The notes beneath the pieces were generated by a model. It worked only from the letters and a program-made list of their open reading frames with translations. It ran no database searches and was not told the DNA's origin. The position numbers and the translations under genes are program-made. From an uncultured Oscillospiraceae bacterium (GTDB lineage: Bacteria; Bacillota; Clostridia; Oscillospirales; Oscillospiraceae), in the NCBI GenBank assembly GCA_934661135.1, contig CAKUJA010000023.1, forward strand, positions 1 to 24,616: 24,616 bases of DNA, given 5' to 3'. Below, one piece after another: positions 22,440-24,616 of the stretch (its first letter is position 1; the number at the start of each line of letters is the position of its first letter).

Positions 22440-22832
22440 TCAGATTTCGTGCTCCGGCAAGGGACGACCCGCGCGGATGGCGTCACGCTCGGCCGTGAGC
22501 TGCTCATGCAGCTCGAGTGTGTTCCAGTCGCGGTTGGTGCCGGTGAGGACGGCCTTGAGTGTGACCGGCGGGATGCCGGCTGTGCGCCATGCCTGCAGGA
22601 AGCGGCTCATCAGCGACTCCGGGAAGTGCGCCAGAAGCATCATTTCCTCGGGAAAGCCATCGCCGTCGTAGAACGAGTCCATGCTGCCGCAGTCGCCAGT
22701 GAACGAGCCGATCGGTTGGAGATATTGCCAGCGCTCCACCGGGACGACGCGGACGCCGGAGCGTAGCGCCAGCATCCGTACCTTCGCCGCTTTTTTGGCG
22801 GGCAGATGCCAGGTGAGAAGGGTAGGGGTCAT
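22440..22832 (-). CDS. DUF3783-like small protein
   Basis: A 130-residue soluble protein. The C-terminal part (SLMSRFLQAWRTAGIPPVTLKAVLTGTNRDWNTLELHEQLTAERDAI) resembles the DUF3783 family of Clostridia, whose role is unknown; I recognise this by pattern only. The N-terminal half (LLTWHLPAKKAAKVRMLALRSGVRVVPV) is also typical of that family. The start MTPTLLTW follows AAAGGAGG by seven bases and overlaps the stop of the polymerase-like gene as ATGA, so the two are translationally coupled. No terminator is evident before the glyA promoter, so read-through toward glyA is possible. Confidence 0.8.
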   Translation of the reverse strand: MTPTLLTWHLPAKKAAKVRMLALRSGVRVVPVERWQYLQPIGSFTGDCGSMDSFYDGDGFPEEMMLLAHFPESLMSRFLQAWRTAGIPPVTLKAVLTGTNRDWNTLELHEQLTAERDAIRAGRPLPEHEI

Positions 22833-24406
22833 GCTGCCGCCTCCTTTCGCAGGAAGCCGAGATAGATCAGCATGGCGGCGATCGACCAGAACCATGCCAT
22901 CATATACGGCTCCTCAAAGATGTTTTCAAAGAAGCAATGGGTGATGACACCGCAGAGCCCGGCGAACATCCCGGCACAGAGCGGGAACAGGCGGTCGAGC
23001 CGGGCGCGGTAGGTCTGCGCGCGGCGCCAGAGCGCGCGGCAGGCTGCGCCGAGGAAGCCGAGAAGCATCATGCAGTAGGCGCCAAGACCGAGATAGCCCA
23101 TTTCCACCATCGTTTTCAGGTAGTAGTTGTCGACGTAGAAATAGTCGATGTTGTCGAGCACCTGATTCTGCATGGCGACGGCACCGCCGAACATTCCTTC
23201 TCCGACGCCGACCCACGGGTTGCCTGCGTAGAACAGATTCAGCGCGTTGAGCTTGCGGCCGGCACGGCCGCCGCTGGTATTGGCGGCGGCAAAATCGTCG
23301 GTGAACAGGAAGCCGATGCGTGTGCGGACGAACGGCACAAAGCACGCGCCGACGCCCGCTACGGCGAGCAGCGCAAGCAGCCGCCGGTCGACCAGCAGGA
23401 CGAAGATCACGACGGCGATCGCCATGGCGACCCAGGAAGCACGCGACATTGTAAACAGGCACGCAAGGCACATCAAAATGGTACCGACCCAGGCGGCGAG
23501 CTTCCAGCGGGTGTCTTTGGCGTAGTAGGCCAATCCAGCACACATCGGCGCAAGCATCACCATGAAGTCGCCCATGATGTTCGGACTGCCGAAGATCGAA
23601 TAGACCCGGGTGCGGACGGCGGTTTCAGTATGGGTCATCCAGCTCGCCGGGATGGGCACGGCGACGATATACTGGTAGATGCCGTGCAGCGCCAGCAGGA
23701 CGCCGAGACCGACGAGCGTCCGGTAGAGCGTGAGCACGTCGCGGTCGCTGCGCAGCAGGCGCGTGACGACGAAGAACCAGAGCAAATACTGGCACGAGGC
23801 GCGGAAGCCGGAGATCTGGATGGAGAAATACGGCGCGTTGACGTTCATCAGGACGAACGCCGTGGTGAGGAACAGCAAAATCGCGCAGTCGGCCGGAGTT
23901 GTCCGCGCGGCAAGCGGCGATTTACGCTCGATGCGCTGGCCGAGAATCCAGAGCACGGCGAACAGCAGCAGCGCTTCGTCCCAAAACGACGAGAGCAGCG
24001 GAATGGCCAGCAGGTCGCGCAGGACGTAGTCGATTGCGGCGTAGAGACCGATGCAGATCAGCAGCATCCCGGTCACGCCGCCGGAGAAGAACCAGCCGAG
24101 CAGACGGCTGGTTTGCCCGCAGCGGAGCACTGCACGGTAGATGCGGCAGAGCAGGGAGGACTCGATTGCGCTGCGCAGACGCGCCTTGCGGGATAGGCGG
24201 CGATTCTCGTTTGCGAAGATGCGCGTATAGCGTGAGGATGCCAGCGCGCGGGAGCCGGCGCTGAGCCAGCGCGTGAGCACCCGATGCGTCCCGCTGGCGC
24301 GATAGCAGCGGCCGACGACCGCAAAGACGCGGCTGCTCTGCCCCAGCGCGGCCAGCCAGAGCCAGACGGCGCGCAGCGCGCGGCAGGTATAACTGGAAGC
24401 AATCAT
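22829..24406 (-). CDS. O-antigen ligase / polysaccharide polymerase-like membrane protein
   Basis: A 525-residue protein with a basic, poorly hydrophobic first 100 residues and then about twelve membrane helices. The central loop has family features of the Wzy/WaaL (O-antigen ligase) group: TRVYSIFGSPNIMGDFMVMLAPMCAG near residue 265, FTMSRASWVAMAIAVVIF near 322, a loop with NPWVGVGEGMFGG near 400 and DNYYLKTMVEMGYLGLGAY near 430. Many relatives have His-Asn at the start of that last motif where this protein has Asp-Asn. It probably joins or polymerises lipid-linked sugars outside the membrane. The start follows GCGGAG by seven bases. It lies four bases after a DUF4330-like gene, a common pairing, so this is likely part of a surface polysaccharide operon extending past the window. 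Confidence 0.87.
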   Translation of the reverse strand: MIASSYTCRALRAVWLWLAALGQSSRVFAVVGRCYRASGTHRVLTRWLSAGSRALASSRYTRIFANENRRLSRKARLRSAIESSLLCRIYRAVLRCGQTSRLLGWFFSGGVTGMLLICIGLYAAIDYVLRDLLAIPLLSSFWDEALLLFAVLWILGQRIERKSPLAARTTPADCAILLFLTTAFVLMNVNAPYFSIQISGFRASCQYLLWFFVVTRLLRSDRDVLTLYRTLVGLGVLLALHGIYQYIVAVPIPASWMTHTETAVRTRVYSIFGSPNIMGDFMVMLAPMCAGLAYYAKDTRWKLAAWVGTILMCLACLFTMSRASWVAMAIAVVIFVLLVDRRLLALLAVAGVGACFVPFVRTRIGFLFTDDFAAANTSGGRAGRKLNALNLFYAGNPWVGVGEGMFGGAVAMQNQVLDNIDYFYVDNYYLKTMVEMGYLGLGAYCMMLLGFLGAACRALWRRAQTYRARLDRLFPLCAGMFAGLCGVITHCFFENIFEEPYMMAWFWSIAAMLIYLGFLRKEAAA

Positions 24407-24410
24407 GGCG

Positions 24411-24616
24411 TTACTCCGCGACGGTCATCGCCGTGATGATGCCGGTCAGCTCAAACTCGCTGGTCTTTACAATATATTCGTAGCCGACGCGAACTTCCTG
24501 CGCGCCGACTTTGTAGACGTTGCCGGTGAACTGGCCCTGCCCTTCGATCGTGACGACGAGGTCGACATGCGTACTGTCGGCGCGGTCGGTGACGGCGGTA
24601 TCGGTGATCGCGGCGT
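24411..24616 (-). CDS. DUF4330-like protein, C-terminal end only
   Basis: The last 68 codons of a minus-strand gene, running off the window. The residues DLVVTIEGQGQFTGNVYKVGAQEVRVGYEYIVKTSEFELTGIIT are a beta-rich segment like the C-terminus of DUF4330 proteins, which usually have one N-terminal membrane helix and sit in polysaccharide loci. It ends four bases before the polymerase-like gene starts. The family call is by pattern only. Confidence 0.65.
   Translation of the reverse strand, partial: AAITDTAVTDRADSTHVDLVVTIEGQGQFTGNVYKVGAQEVRVGYEYIVKTSEFELTGIITAMTVAE

Overview
The window reads as chromosomal DNA from a GC-rich, anaerobic, Gram-positive Clostridia member, most likely Oscillospiraceae. 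This rests on strong AGGAGG-type ribosome binding sites, consensus sigma-A promoters, TPP and glycine riboswitches with intrinsic-terminator platforms, ECF-type vitamin transporters (ThiT, ThiW), an SLH-domain surface protein and a YtrA-type GntR/ABC operon. The taxon is an inference. Nearly all genes lie on the minus strand; the exceptions are a TetR gene, a MerR gene and the SLH protein.

Layout. 1-2710: an MMPL/RND exporter (cut by the window edge) and an HdeD-like membrane protein, divergent from a TetR regulator; the two promoters share an inverted 14-nt motif. 2715-6604: a GntR (YtrA-type) regulator, two membrane proteins and an unusual ABC ATPase that continues in frame into a transmembrane segment and a large extracytoplasmic domain, all behind a perfect consensus promoter overlapped by a palindromic operator. 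6616-9696: a MATE exporter and a lipoprotein serpin, separated by a terminator, with a MITE-like structured repeat behind the MATE gene.

9774-15461 is a thiamine salvage locus. thiM, thiE, a HAD phosphatase, thiD, thiT and tenA follow one TPP riboswitch; thiW follows a second one. Together they import and phosphorylate thiazole (ThiW, ThiM), import thiamine or pyrimidine (ThiT), regenerate and phosphorylate pyrimidine (TenA, ThiD) and join the halves (ThiE). No de novo genes (thiC, thiG, thiH) and no ThiL or ThiN lie in the window, so the HAD enzyme is a candidate thiamine-monophosphate phosphatase.

15647-17224 is a visibly more AT-rich pair: a YitT-family membrane protein and a divergent MerR regulator, with a textbook 19-bp-spacer MerR promoter in front of yitT. 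17450-20707 encodes a secreted beta-helix/InlB-repeat/SLH surface protein. 20903-22409 is glyA under what looks like a single-aptamer glycine riboswitch. 22440-24616 holds a DUF3783-like protein, an O-antigen-ligase-like polymerase and the end of a DUF4330-like protein, probably the edge of a surface polysaccharide locus.

No wholly new system is evident. The best leads are the ATPase/receptor-like fusion with an internal ribosome binding site, the HAD gene inside the thi operon, the MerR/yitT switch, and the structured repeat behind the MATE gene. No tRNA, rRNA, CRISPR array or intact insertion sequence was seen.
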